NCBI RefSeq assembly: GCF_014859525.1
Contig: NZ_JACUUB010000009.1
Location: forward strand, 1 to 60,663
DNA from: Marinobacter sp.
Lineage (GTDB): Bacteria > Pseudomonadota > Gammaproteobacteria > Pseudomonadales > Oleiphilaceae
Reading direction: 5' to 3'
DNA length: 60,663 nucleotides
This document shows, piece after piece, positions 16,355 through 25,884 of this stretch. Under the pieces are notes generated by a model. It made no database searches and was not told where the DNA came from. It was given only the letters and a program-made list of their open reading frames with translations. A program made the position numbers and the translations under genes. The stretch's first letter is position 1. Each line of letters starts with the position of its first letter.

Positions 16355-18469
16355 CTAGCCGTAACGTTGCAGAAGGCTGGGCACATCAATAATCAATGCA
16401 ATGCGACCGTCACCCGTGATCGTAGCTCCAGCCATACCGGGCGTACCCTGCAGTGCACGGCCCAGGGGTTTGATGACCACTTCTTCCTGGCCAACCAGCT
16501 GATCCACCACAAAGCCTACCTGTTTGGTGCCCATGGCAACGATGACCACATGGGCATTTTCTGGTTCTTGCTGGGCTGCGGCACCTTTGATCAACCAGCG
16601 CTTGACGTGGAAAAGCGGGAACACCTTGTCACGAACTACGATGCATTCGCGACCGTCCACAATGTTGGTCTTGGTCAGGTCCAGATGGAAAATTTCCACC
16701 ACATTCACCAATGGCAACGCAAAGGACTGATCGCCCAGCATGATCATCAGCGTCGGCATGATAGCGAGGGTGAGCGGCACCTTGATGATAATACTGGTAC
16801 CCTTGCCCTGCTCTGATTCGATGGTAATCTGACCGTTGAGCTGGCCGATCTTGGTTTTGACCACGTCCATACCGACACCACGGCCGGAAACATCAGAGAT
16901 CTGTTCCTTGGTGGAGAAGCCGGCCGCAAAGATCAGGTTAAAGCATTCGTTATTGGTCAGCCGGTCGGCAGCATCCTGATCGTACAGGCCCTTCTCCACC
17001 GCTTTACGGCGCAGGACATTCGGATCCATGCCGGCGCCATCATCGGTGATCGACAGCAGAATATGATCACCCTCCTGATCGGCCGACAGGGTCACGGTAC
17101 CCGCCCTTGGCTTACCGGCTTTCTCACGCACGTCCGGGCCTTCAATGCCATGATCCACGGAATTTCGCACCAGGTGTACCAATGGGTCTGACAGAGCCTC
17201 GACCAGATTTTTGTCCAGGTCGGTTTCTTCACCGTGCATGACCAGGTTAATTTCTTTCTTGAGGCTACGGGCCAGATCCCGCACCACTCGGGGGAACCGA
17301 CCGAAGACTTTCTTGATAGGCTGCATGCGGGTTTGCATGACCGCCGCCTGTAAATCGGTGGTCACTACATCCAGGTTGCCGACCGCCTTATGTAAGTGTT
17401 CATCTTCGCTTTCAGAGCCAAGGCGCTGCAGGCGGTTCCGGACCAGTACCAGCTCTCCCACCATGTTCATGATGTCATCGAGACGCTTGGTATCCACCCT
17501 GACCGTTGTTTCCGCCACTGGTGCGGAGTCTCTGGGCGGAGTCGGCGATGCGGCGGGCGCTGCCGGTTTGCTGGCTGATTTCGGAGCCGGTTTTTCAGGC
17601 TCTGGCCGGGGCTTGCTGCTCGCCTTGGGTTCAGACGCCGGCACTGATTCAGTACCCGATACACTCGGGCTTTTGCCCTTGCCGTGCAGTTCGTCAAGAA
17701 GGTTTTCGAATTCGTCATCGGTGATCAGGTTTGGATCACCTTCCGAACCTTCGCTCTTCGAGCTGTCGTTCCCGGAATCTGCGCTCTCGCCTTTGTCTAC
17801 GATGGGCGGCCCGGCAAACTGGCCTTTTCCATGCAGCTGATCGAGCAAAGCTTCGAACTCGTCATCGGAGATCTCATCGCTGTCCGAACTTTCATTCTGG
17901 CTGACAGGCGGTTCTGATGGGGCGCTCGGTGCAGGCTCCGAATCTTTATTGTCGGCAAGGGCATCCAGCAACTGCTCAAATTCTTCGTCTGTGATGTCAC
18001 CAGAATCTCCACCGGTTTCGGGGGTTTCAGCCATGGCCTGCACCTGGCTTTCGGCCTGAACCGGCGCAGCATCTTCTGACTCAGGCAAGGCGAGGCGATC
18101 CAGCGCGGCAATCAGCTGATCCGGGGCCGGCGTGGGCTCTTCCTGATTACGCACCTGGTCGAACATGGTGTTGACATAATCCAACGCCTCCAGAACCACA
18201 TCCATGAGTTCAGACGTCACTTTGCGTTTGTGGTTGCGCAGGGTATCGAATACGTTTTCTGCAGAGTGACAGCAGTTAACCAGGGCCTCCAACTGCAGGA
18301 ACCCGGCACCGCCTTTCACCGTGTGAAATCCACGGAAGATGGCATTGAGCAGATCGCTGTCGTCCGGATGTTGCTCCAGATCTACCAGCTGCTCAGACAG
18401 CTTTTCGAGAATCTCTCCGGCTTCAACCAGGAAGTCCTGCAGGATCTCTTCGTCGGCATCAAAGGCCAT
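16355..18469 (-). CDS. cheA: CheA chemotaxis histidine kinase
   Basis: Protein of 704 residues. The Hpt domain has phospho-acceptor H49 (FHTVKGGAGF). An acidic linker (about 130-310) carries three copies of a short motif with the form [IS]-[TS]-D-[DE]-EFE-x-LLD-x-L at residues 158-174, 199-216 and 249-266. The dimerisation helices (VGELVLVRNRL), the HATPase domain (GIEGPDVREKAGK, SDVSGRGVGMDVV) and a C-terminal CheW-like domain follow. It phosphorylates CheY and CheB. A classical globular P2 domain is not evident; the repeats occupy its place. Confidence 0.97.
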   Translation of the reverse strand: MAFDADEEILQDFLVEAGEILEKLSEQLVDLEQHPDDSDLLNAIFRGFHTVKGGAGFLQLEALVNCCHSAENVFDTLRNHKRKVTSELMDVVLEALDYVNTMFDQVRNQEEPTPAPDQLIAALDRLALPESEDAAPVQAESQVQAMAETPETGGDSGDITDEEFEQLLDALADNKDSEPAPSAPSEPPVSQNESSDSDEISDDEFEALLDQLHGKGQFAGPPIVDKGESADSGNDSSKSEGSEGDPNLITDDEFENLLDELHGKGKSPSVSGTESVPASEPKASSKPRPEPEKPAPKSASKPAAPAASPTPPRDSAPVAETTVRVDTKRLDDIMNMVGELVLVRNRLQRLGSESEDEHLHKAVGNLDVVTTDLQAAVMQTRMQPIKKVFGRFPRVVRDLARSLKKEINLVMHGEETDLDKNLVEALSDPLVHLVRNSVDHGIEGPDVREKAGKPRAGTVTLSADQEGDHILLSITDDGAGMDPNVLRRKAVEKGLYDQDAADRLTNNECFNLIFAAGFSTKEQISDVSGRGVGMDVVKTKIGQLNGQITIESEQGKGTSIIIKVPLTLAIMPTLMIMLGDQSFALPLVNVVEIFHLDLTKTNIVDGRECIVVRDKVFPLFHVKRWLIKGAAAQQEPENAHVVIVAMGTKQVGFVVDQLVGQEEVVIKPLGRALQGTPGMAGATITGDGRIALIIDVPSLLQRYG

Positions 18470-18488
18470 GCGTCACCCTCTTCATCGT

Positions 18489-19283
18489 TCAGAAACCGAG
18501 ACTGGACAAAAGATCATCTACATCGTCCTGTCCCGACACTACATCTTCCCGTTCTTGCGCCTTGATCTGCGGACCTACGCCCTGCTCAGCCGATTCTTCC
18601 CTTTCATCAAGCTGATGAACGGTGCCGGTCAACTGATCAACGTGGCTAGCCATCACCACCAGCCCCAGCAGATTCTCTTCCATTTCTTTAACCAGGGCGG
18701 TGACTTTCTGGATCACCTGCCCGGTAAGATCCTGAAAATCCTGAGCCAGCAGAATTTCCGACAGATTGTTGTAAAGCATGTCCGAATCGGTGGTCAAGGC
18801 CGCGAGAAATCGATCGATGCGGCCGTAAAGCTCCCGGAATTCCGCCGGCGCCATTTCCCGACGTCGCAGTCTTTGCCACTCTTCATGCAGCGCACTGGCC
18901 TCATCACGCATGGTATGCGCCACCGGCATACTTTCTTCCACCAGGTCCATGGTGCGATTGGCCGCCTGGCCGGTCATCTGCACTACATACGCCAGCCGGT
19001 CTGACGCGTCCGACATTTTCGACAAGGCTTCTTTCTGCTCGGCACTGCGAGGGTCTATCTGGAAGTTCCGGATCGCCTCGTGGAGGCTCCGGGTCAGGCG
19101 GCCCACCTCCCGATAAAGGCTCTGATCACGCACTTCGCTCAGATCATTGATCACAGACATCGCACGGGCATGATTGCCGGAGTTGATGCTTTCGGTCAGT
19201 TCAGAACTTTGCTGCCGGAGTTTTTCGACCACTTCCGGATCAAGGCCCTGATGGTTTTCTTTGTTGTCACTCATGACAGCCAT
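18489..19283 (-). CDS. cheZ: CheZ phosphatase
   Basis: Protein of 264 residues, mostly long helices. It removes phosphate from CheY-P. The catalytic segment QDFQDLTGQVIQKV with its active glutamine is present. The extreme C-terminus DDVDDLLSSLGF is the CheY-docking peptide. Start ATG 19283 gives MAVMSDN; ATG 19274 is an alternative. It lies 11 bp after cheY. Confidence 0.97.
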   Translation of the reverse strand: MAVMSDNKENHQGLDPEVVEKLRQQSSELTESINSGNHARAMSVINDLSEVRDQSLYREVGRLTRSLHEAIRNFQIDPRSAEQKEALSKMSDASDRLAYVVQMTGQAANRTMDLVEESMPVAHTMRDEASALHEEWQRLRRREMAPAEFRELYGRIDRFLAALTTDSDMLYNNLSEILLAQDFQDLTGQVIQKVTALVKEMEENLLGLVVMASHVDQLTGTVHQLDEREESAEQGVGPQIKAQEREDVVSGQDDVDDLLSSLGF

Positions 19284-19294
19284 CCGACCTAGGG

Positions 19295-19678
19295 TTACTG
19301 GATTCGCTCGAAGATTTTTTCGATCTTTTCCTTCAGAACGGCCGCCGTGAAGGGCTTGACCACATAGCCGTTTACGCCGGCCTGGGCCGCCGCCACGATC
19401 TGATCGCGCTTGGCTTCAGCCGTGACCATCAGCACCGGCAGGTTCTTCAGGTTGTCGTCAGCACGCACGGCTTTCAGGAGATCAAACCCTGACATGCCGG
19501 GCATGTTCCAGTCGGTCACCAGGAAGTCGTACTTGCCGCTTCTGAGCATGGGGAGTGCTGTATTACCGTCATCCGCCTCATCCGTATTGGTGAAGCCAAG
19601 ATCACGGAGCAGGTTCTTGATGATTCGTCGCATTGTGGAAAAGTCATCCACAATGAGAATTTTCATGTTCTTGTCCAA
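19295..19678 (-). CDS. cheY: CheY chemotaxis response regulator
   Basis: Single receiver domain of 127 residues with acidic pair D11/D12 and phospho-acceptor D56 (VTDWNMPGM), T86-type switch residue in MVTAEAK and the KPFT lysine near the end. CheY-P binds FliM/FliN to change motor rotation. The start appears to be a TTG at 19678: GGAGG lies five bases upstream, while the internal ATG at 19666 would be 17 bases from it. Confidence 0.97.
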   Translation of the reverse strand: MDKNMKILIVDDFSTMRRIIKNLLRDLGFTNTDEADDGNTALPMLRSGKYDFLVTDWNMPGMSGFDLLKAVRADDNLKNLPVLMVTAEAKRDQIVAAAQAGVNGYVVKPFTAAVLKEKIEKIFERIQ

Positions 19679-19800
19679 TGGGACCTCCAGTCAGTAACAC
19701 CCGGATTTCATTCAGCCTTTTAAAAACTCGCAGGCCGCCGCTTTAACCGCTTATTGTGTGGTGTTTGGCCGCGTTGTAAAGCGCCGGTTACCAAAATCTA

Positions 19801-19814
19801 CACAGGAGCCTGTG
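19801..19814 (-). terminator. Weak hairpin after fliA
   Basis: A 6-bp perfect stem (CACAGG/CCTGTG) with a two-base loop lies 22 bases past the fliA stop and is followed on the minus strand by TAGATTTTGG. The loop is short and the T run is poor, so it may only attenuate read-through into cheY. Confidence 0.35.
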
Positions 19815-19835
19815 ACACGCCCAGGCTGGCCCCGT

Positions 19836-20579
19836 TTATTCTGTGTCATCTTCACGCCAGTCGGACAATCGTCCTCTCAGGCGCAGGGCCGCCTGACTGT
19901 GAATCTGGCTGACACGGCTTTCACTGACTCCAAGTACTGCGCCGATCTCCTTGAGGTTAAGCTCCTCCTGGTAATACAGACTCAGCACCAATTTTTCTCG
20001 CTCCGGGAGCGCCTCGATGGCCTCTGCCAGACTCTTCTGAAAAGCGCCGGTCGCAAAGCCATCCAGCGGATTATCGCTGGCCTCTGCTTCTTGTATCGGC
20101 AGCTCGCCGGATTCATTGAGCTCATCAAGGCTAAAAAGTCGACCGCTGTTGGCATCGGCGAGAGCGGCATGGTATTCCTGCAGCCCAATACCCAGCTCTT
20201 CGGCCACGTCGGCATCCTGTGCCTCTCGCCCGTTACGGTCCTCAACGGTTTTGATGGCGGCCGAAATCCGCCGGGCGTTGCGGTGCACCGACCGTGGCAC
20301 CCAGTCACCCTTGCGAATTTCATCCACCATGGCGCCGCGTATACGAATGCCCGCATAGGTTTCAAAGGTGGCACCTTTGCCTGAGGAATAACGTTGAGCA
20401 GCTTCCAGCAAACCGATCATGCCAGCCTGCATGAGGTCTTCGAGCTGAACCGAGGCCGGTAGGCGGGCCATCAGGTGAAGGGCTATTTTCTTGACCAGCG
20501 GCGCGTGCTCTTCAATGAGTGCTGAAGCACCTTTTGCGCCGGCTTGATGGTAGATTCCCAGATTTTTCGCCAAGGTCAT
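19836..20579 (-). CDS. fliA: FliA, flagellar sigma-28 factor
   Basis: RNA polymerase sigma factor of 247 residues. Region 2 (DLMQAGMIGLLEAAQRYSSGKGATFETYA) and region 4 (LNLKEIGAVLGVSESRVSQIHSQA) are clear. It directs transcription of late flagellar and chemotaxis genes, with a near-consensus target visible at 13465-13491 upstream of parC. It follows fleN by 32 bp, the standard flhF-fleN-fliA order of polar flagellates. The anti-sigma factor gene flgM is not in this window. Confidence 0.97.
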   Translation of the reverse strand: MTLAKNLGIYHQAGAKGASALIEEHAPLVKKIALHLMARLPASVQLEDLMQAGMIGLLEAAQRYSSGKGATFETYAGIRIRGAMVDEIRKGDWVPRSVHRNARRISAAIKTVEDRNGREAQDADVAEELGIGLQEYHAALADANSGRLFSLDELNESGELPIQEAEASDNPLDGFATGAFQKSLAEAIEALPEREKLVLSLYYQEELNLKEIGAVLGVSESRVSQIHSQAALRLRGRLSDWREDDTE

Positions 20580-20611
20580 GTATCCGGTTTTCTTGTAGGA
20601 CTGGATTCAGA

Positions 20612-21424
20612 TCAGACTTCGACGAGCCGCTCCACAAAGAACTCGAGATGCCCCCTGGGAGAGGACGGCAACGGCCAGCTGTCTACTTTATCCGCCAGCG
20701 CCCGGATGGCCAGCGAGGCTTTTGCTCGAGGATAGGCATCCAGAACCGCTTTCTGTCGCTGCACCGCTTTCTTCACGGCCTCGTCGTAAGGCACTATACC
20801 CACGTATTGTAGTGCCACATCGAGAAAACGCTCGGTGACACGGGTCAGTTTTTCATACAGATGCCGGCCTTCCTGCTCGTTACGCACCTGATTTGCAAGA
20901 ATACGGAAGCGATCCGTGCCGTAATCACGATTCATCAGCTTGATCAGCGCATAGGCATCGGTGATGGACGTAGGCTCGTCACAGACAACCAACAATAACT
21001 CCTGTGAGGCCCTCAGAAAGCTCACCACAGACTCGGATATACCCGCTGCCGTATCAACAATCAGCACGTCAATCTGATCGCCCAACTCGCTGAATGCATT
21101 GATCAACCCGGCATGTTCCATAGGGCTTAGCTGGGTCATGCGCTGGGTGCCCGACGATGCAGGGACAATCTTTATACCACCGGGACCGTTAACCAATACA
21201 TCCTTGAGATCACACTCGCCATTCAATACATCGTGAATGTTGCGATTTGCAGTGATCCCCAGCAGAACATCAACATTGGCGAGACCAAGATCGGCGTCCA
21301 GCAAAACCACACGCCGGCCCTTTTGCGCCAGCGCAATACCAAGATTGACGGACACGTTACTCTTACCGACGCCGCCCTTACCGCCGGTAACGGCAATCAC
21401 CTGAACCGGATGTGATTTGCTCAT
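20612..21424 (-). CDS. fleN: FleN (FlhG), flagellar number regulator
   Basis: MinD-type ATPase of 270 residues with deviant Walker A GGKGGVGKSNVSVNL (about 14-28) and the VVLLDADLGLANVDVLLG switch region. In Pseudomonas FleN binds FleQ and restrains flagellar gene expression so that one polar flagellum is made. It follows flhF, with which it acts antagonistically. Confidence 0.96.
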   Translation of the reverse strand: MSKSHPVQVIAVTGGKGGVGKSNVSVNLGIALAQKGRRVVLLDADLGLANVDVLLGITANRNIHDVLNGECDLKDVLVNGPGGIKIVPASSGTQRMTQLSPMEHAGLINAFSELGDQIDVLIVDTAAGISESVVSFLRASQELLLVVCDEPTSITDAYALIKLMNRDYGTDRFRILANQVRNEQEGRHLYEKLTRVTERFLDVALQYVGIVPYDEAVKKAVQRQKAVLDAYPRAKASLAIRALADKVDSWPLPSSPRGHLEFFVERLVEV

Positions 21425-21493
21425 ACTGTTTTCAGTCTCTTGCTGCGTTCTTGTGTCGGCGCGGGGCGGATAAATGCCTGTTGCGCATCAGCC

Positions 21494-22786
21494 TCAGGCT
21501 CTCTCCGCAACCGCCGGGCCATGCTGCAATGCCTTCAAGCGCTCTACCCCCATTCGCACCAGGGGGACGGCCTCAGCCCGATGCAGGTCTTCCGGGATCT
21601 TCTGGCCGTCTGTGTACCAGGCCACCGGCAAGCCGGTTTCCATCACAAAACCCAAAGACTCGCCTAGCGTCAGGGCTTCGTCAATCTTGGTCATAACGCA
21701 GCCGGCAAGATTTGCCATCTTATAGCAATGCCACACGGATTTCATAATGCGTGGCTGGCTGGTAGCAGACACCACCAGATGGGTACGGATATTGTGATCG
21801 CTGCGCACCAACTCTGCCAGCTGTTCCTGATAACCCCGGTCTGAACTGGTCAGCCCAGCGGTATCGATCAGCACCAGATGCCGATCAGAAAGCTCATCCA
21901 GGATGTTGTCCAGAGAGTGACTTTCGTCGACCACCCGGACCGGCACGTTGAGAATGCGCCCGAACACAAACAACTGCTCATGGGCGGCGACACGGTAACG
22001 ATCGGTGGTAACCAACGCCAACGAGTCGGAACCATGCTCAAGCACATAACGGGCTGCCAGCTTGCCAATGGTGGTGGTTTTACCCGAGCCGGTGGGGCCA
22101 ACCAGGGCATAGACACCACCGGCATCAAGCCAATCCTCCCGGGCGGTTCTGACGCCGGTCGCCAGCATTTTCAACGACTGCTTCCAGCCATCCTCCAGGC
22201 GGCCGGCCCGATGCTGGCGCGACACCGATGTCGACAGCTCGGTGCCGAGGCCAAACTCCTGAAGTCGCTCGGCCAACCTCTGCTGAACAGCATTAGAGGC
22301 GTTAACCGCAACCGCGGGCTCGGAACCACGTTCGCGCCCGCTGACCAACTCTTTAAGGGAGTGGATCTCTGCCCTCATCATGGCCAGTTCGTCGGAATAA
22401 CCACCCTGAGGAGAGTACGCAGTGGCTGCGGGCGCCTGCAAACGATCGCCGGATGACTCAAACAGGCAATCCGCGTCCTTCGAGCCAGTATGGGCACGTT
22501 TCTCACGAACCTCACGGATCCGGCTGCGGGAGCGGTTCAATTCTTCTTCCAGGTGCCGATGCTGGTCTGCCTGCAATTCAGCCAGTCTGGAGCCATTGGT
22601 CGCCTCGGCCGCCTTTTCACCAAGCCGCTGGCGCGCCATATTTTCGTCATAATCCAGAGCCGTCACAATCTCGACGCCCCCATCGACCCGGCGATTGGAC
22701 AAAATAACAGCATCAGGCCCCATTTCATGACTGACCTGCTTCAGGGCCTCGGCCATGGATTTTGCAAAAAACCGTTGTACTTTCAT
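21494..22786 (-). CDS. flhF: FlhF, SRP-like GTPase for polar flagellar placement
   Basis: Protein of 430 residues. The N-terminal B domain (MKVQRFFAKSMAEALKQV) and a variable linker precede the NG GTPase domain with G1 motif GPTGSGKTTTIGKLA and the LIDTAGL G3 motif. FlhF marks the pole for flagellar assembly. It lies 57 bp after flhA. Confidence 0.97.
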   Translation of the reverse strand: MKVQRFFAKSMAEALKQVSHEMGPDAVILSNRRVDGGVEIVTALDYDENMARQRLGEKAAEATNGSRLAELQADQHRHLEEELNRSRSRIREVREKRAHTGSKDADCLFESSGDRLQAPAATAYSPQGGYSDELAMMRAEIHSLKELVSGRERGSEPAVAVNASNAVQQRLAERLQEFGLGTELSTSVSRQHRAGRLEDGWKQSLKMLATGVRTAREDWLDAGGVYALVGPTGSGKTTTIGKLAARYVLEHGSDSLALVTTDRYRVAAHEQLFVFGRILNVPVRVVDESHSLDNILDELSDRHLVLIDTAGLTSSDRGYQEQLAELVRSDHNIRTHLVVSATSQPRIMKSVWHCYKMANLAGCVMTKIDEALTLGESLGFVMETGLPVAWYTDGQKIPEDLHRAEAVPLVRMGVERLKALQHGPAVAERA

Positions 22787-22843
22787 GATGCCTCATCCTC
22801 CACCGGCAAGCCGTGTCCGGCTGACCGCGTTGCTCTGCAAGCC

Positions 22844-25018
22844 TTACTGGCCAACAGAGGCGACTATCGTGATCTGTTTGTTATCCGGGATTTCCTGGTA
22901 CGAGAGCACGTGCAAACGCTCTACCCCATAGCTGGCAAACTTTGCCAGCACTGGCCGTAACGGCCCTGAAACCAACAGGATGGCGGGCTTACCCAGCATT
23001 TCCTGGCGCTGAACGCTGTCCTGAAGGGAGCGTTGCAGCTTTTCGACCATGTTGGGCTCAAGCACCAGTCCGATATCATCCTGTCCGCCGGATTGTTGAC
23101 TCTGTTGAACAGACTTTAGCAATATCTGTTCCAGGTCCGGATCCAGAGTAATCACCGGTATCTCCACATCGTTGCCGCAGATGCTTTGCACAATCATCCG
23201 TCGCAGCGATTGCCGGGCCAGCATGGTCAGCAATTTCGGGTCCTGGCTCTTCGGATGCACATTGACGATGGCCTCTGCGATGGAGCGCATATCCCGAATC
23301 GGCACCTCCTCCTTGAGAAGGTTTTGCAGAACCTTGAGCAAAATACTGATAGAGACCGATGCGGGCACCAACTCTTCGGCCAGCTTGGGCGAGATTTTCT
23401 CCAGTTGATCCAGCCACTTCTGGGTTTCTTCGTGACCAATCAGTTCATGGGCATGCTTCTGCAGGATCTGGTTGAGGTGGGTCGCCACCACGGTGCTGGC
23501 GTCTACCACTGTGTAACCGAGGGTTTGCGCCTGATCTTTCTTGTCCGGCTCTATCCAGATCGCATCCAGGCCAAAGGCCGGGTCTTTGCCGGCAATGCCC
23601 TCGACCTTGCCAAACACCTGGCCCGGATCAATGGCCAGCTCCCGCTCCGGGTGAATTTCCGCCTCGGCAATGGTCACCCCCATCAGGGTAATTCGATAGA
23701 CGTTCGGCATCAGGTCCAGGTTGTCCCGGATGTGCACCGACGGCATCAGAAAGCCCAGATCCTGTGACAGCTTTTTGCGGACACCTTTAATACGGCTGAG
23801 TAATTGCCCACCTTGCGACTTATCTACCAGCGGGATCAACCGGTAGCCAACTTCCAGACCCACAATATCCACGGTCGCGACGTCGTCCCAACCCAACTCG
23901 CGGGTTTCGCCCGGCGCCGGCAAAGCATGACCATCGCCACCGGCGCGGTCCTGAACAACCTCGCCACCCGCCCTTGGTGCGGCACCGGCAAAGCCAGCCC
24001 GGCCGGCATAGGCACCGTCTTCTTCAATGGTCTGCTGCTGCTTTTTCCAGATCATCCAGGCGGCACCAACGGCCAGCAGGCCAAGCCCGAGAAACGCGAC
24101 ATGAGGCATACCCGGAACCAGACCAAGAATAATCAGGATGGTGCCAGCAATACCAATGGCCTTGGGCGCATTGAACATCTGATGAATGATCTGCCCGCCC
24201 ATATCCTGACTGGCGGTTACCCGAGTCACCATGATGGCCGCTGAGGTTGACAACAAGAGCGACGGAATCTGGGCAACCAGACCATCACCGATGGTCAACA
24301 GGGCATACCGCTCCATGGCCAGACCAAAATCCAGACCATGCTGCACCATACCAATGGCGACACCACCTATGATGTTGATGGCGAGAATCAGCAAGCCGGC
24401 AACGGCGTCGCCTTTAACAAATTTTGAAGCACCGTCCATGGAGCCGTAGAAGTCGGCTTCCTGTGCGATCTCTGAACGCCGGCTTTTTGCCTCTTCCTGA
24501 TTGATCAAGCCCGCATTGAGATCCGCATCAATCGCCATCTGCTTGCCGGGCATGGCATCCAGAGTAAAGCGGGCACTGACTTCAGAGACACGGCCGGCGC
24601 CTTTGGTCACCACCAGAAAGTTAATGATCATCAGAATGGCGAACACCACCAGGCCAACGGCGTAGTTACCACCGATCAGCACGGCACCAAAGGATTCAAT
24701 CACCTTACCAGCGGCATCCCCGCCCTCGTGGCCGTTCAGCAAGACAATCCGGGTAGACGCGACGTTCAGGCCAAGTCGCAACAAAGTCGCGACCAGCAAC
24801 ACCGTCGGGAACGAGGCAAACTCCATTGGCCTGAGCGCATACACACACACCAGCACAATGACGATAGACAAGGTAATGTTGAACGTAAAAAACACGTCCA
24901 GCAGAAAAGCCGGCATGGGCAGGATCATCATGCCCAGCAATCCCATTAACATCAGAGGAATGCCAATACTGCCCCGCGTCAGGGATTTGACGTTACTCAG
25001 AACTAACGCTCTGTCCAT
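22844..25018 (-). CDS. flhA: FlhA, flagellar export gate protein
   Basis: Protein of 724 residues with eight N-terminal membrane helices and the conserved FHIPEP-family segment in the first third, followed by a ~350-residue cytoplasmic domain that forms the nonameric ring docking chaperone-substrate complexes. It is the first gene of the flhA-flhF-fleN-fliA run and has a good sigma-54 promoter at 25103-25117. Confidence 0.98.
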   Translation of the reverse strand: MDRALVLSNVKSLTRGSIGIPLMLMGLLGMMILPMPAFLLDVFFTFNITLSIVIVLVCVYALRPMEFASFPTVLLVATLLRLGLNVASTRIVLLNGHEGGDAAGKVIESFGAVLIGGNYAVGLVVFAILMIINFLVVTKGAGRVSEVSARFTLDAMPGKQMAIDADLNAGLINQEEAKSRRSEIAQEADFYGSMDGASKFVKGDAVAGLLILAINIIGGVAIGMVQHGLDFGLAMERYALLTIGDGLVAQIPSLLLSTSAAIMVTRVTASQDMGGQIIHQMFNAPKAIGIAGTILIILGLVPGMPHVAFLGLGLLAVGAAWMIWKKQQQTIEEDGAYAGRAGFAGAAPRAGGEVVQDRAGGDGHALPAPGETRELGWDDVATVDIVGLEVGYRLIPLVDKSQGGQLLSRIKGVRKKLSQDLGFLMPSVHIRDNLDLMPNVYRITLMGVTIAEAEIHPERELAIDPGQVFGKVEGIAGKDPAFGLDAIWIEPDKKDQAQTLGYTVVDASTVVATHLNQILQKHAHELIGHEETQKWLDQLEKISPKLAEELVPASVSISILLKVLQNLLKEEVPIRDMRSIAEAIVNVHPKSQDPKLLTMLARQSLRRMIVQSICGNDVEIPVITLDPDLEQILLKSVQQSQQSGGQDDIGLVLEPNMVEKLQRSLQDSVQRQEMLGKPAILLVSGPLRPVLAKFASYGVERLHVLSYQEIPDNKQITIVASVGQ

Positions 25019-25102
25019 GCTGGATACTTCTCCGCTTTGCCGTGCTGTCTGGTTTGTCGGGGTCGGAAATCTGACGCAACGCGCCTTTCATGGGATGTCT
25101 CC

Positions 25103-25117
25103 GCAAGATCCGTACCA
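25103..25117 (-). promoter_or_regulatory. Predicted sigma-54 promoter of flhA
   Basis: The minus strand reads TGGTAC, five bases, TTGC. This keeps the invariant GG-N10-GC of sigma-54 promoters and matches TGGCAC-N5-TTGC at nine of ten positions. It is 84 bases upstream of the flhA start codon, which suits FleQ-dependent transcription. Confidence 0.82.
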
Positions 25118-25243
25118 GACCTTACAGAATTTGATATTTCCGGACTGACCAGTGCCTGACGCAGGCGCCCGGATACGGTATCCTTGCGCCATTTAATCCG
25201 CCAGAATCCAAGCTCGAACATTTGAACCCACAGGTGACCCTCA

Positions 25244-25882
25244 ATGCCCATTCACGAAGTAAAGCACCCTCTGATCCGCCATAAACTCGGCCTGATGCGC
25301 CGGTCTGACATCAGCACCAAAAACTTTCGTGAACTGGCACAGGAAGTTGGCACCCTGCTGACCTACGAGGCCACCAAAGACTTCACGCTGCAGGAAGAAA
25401 CCATTGAGGGCTGGGCCGGGCCAGTAACGGTGGAACAGATTCACGGCAAGAAAATCACCATCGTCCCCATCCTGCGCGCCGGCCTTGGCATGCTCGACGG
25501 CGTTCTGAGCCTGATTCCGGTGGCCCGGGTCAGCGTGGTTGGCCAGATCCGCAACGAAACCACATTAGAGGCCGAGACCTATCTGGAAAAGCTGGTGGGC
25601 GAGCTGGACCAGCGCATGGCGCTGATTATCGACCCGATGCTGGCTACCGGAAGCTCGATGATTTCGACCATCGACCTGCTTAAAAAAGCCGGCAGCACCG
25701 AAATACGCGCACTGGTGCTGGTGGCGGCGCCGGAAGGCATCAAAAAGGTTCTGGAAAAACACCCGGATGTTTCGATCTACACCGCCTCGGTAGACCAGTG
25801 CCTGAACGAGAAGGGCTACATTCTGCCGGGCCTGGGCGACGCCGGCGACAAGATCTTCGGCACCAAGCAGAAGGACGTCTGA
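25244..25882 (+). CDS. upp: Uracil phosphoribosyltransferase
   Basis: Enzyme of 212 residues converting uracil and PRPP to UMP in pyrimidine salvage. The family start ([16 protein letters not shown]) and the PRPP-binding motif [10 protein letters not shown] are present, and the C-terminal uracil-binding stretch ([14 protein letters not shown]) is intact. It forms a two-gene operon with uraA (2-bp gap). It lies on the strand opposite to the flagellar genes, between flhA and flhB. Confidence 0.98.
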   Translation: MPIHEVKHPLIRHKLGLMRRSDISTKNFRELAQEVGTLLTYEATKDFTLQEETIEGWAGPVTVEQIHGKKITIVPILRAGLGMLDGVLSLIPVARVSVVGQIRNETTLEAETYLEKLVGELDQRMALIIDPMLATGSSMISTIDLLKKAGSTEIRALVLVAAPEGIKKVLEKHPDVSIYTASVDQCLNEKGYILPGLGDAGDKIFGTKQKDV

Positions 25883-25884
25883 CC

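Noticed and set aside
25019..25243. A riboswitch or attenuator in the upp leader
   Set aside because: Only a short GCCTG/CAGGC stem was seen, with no conserved aptamer pattern or T run.
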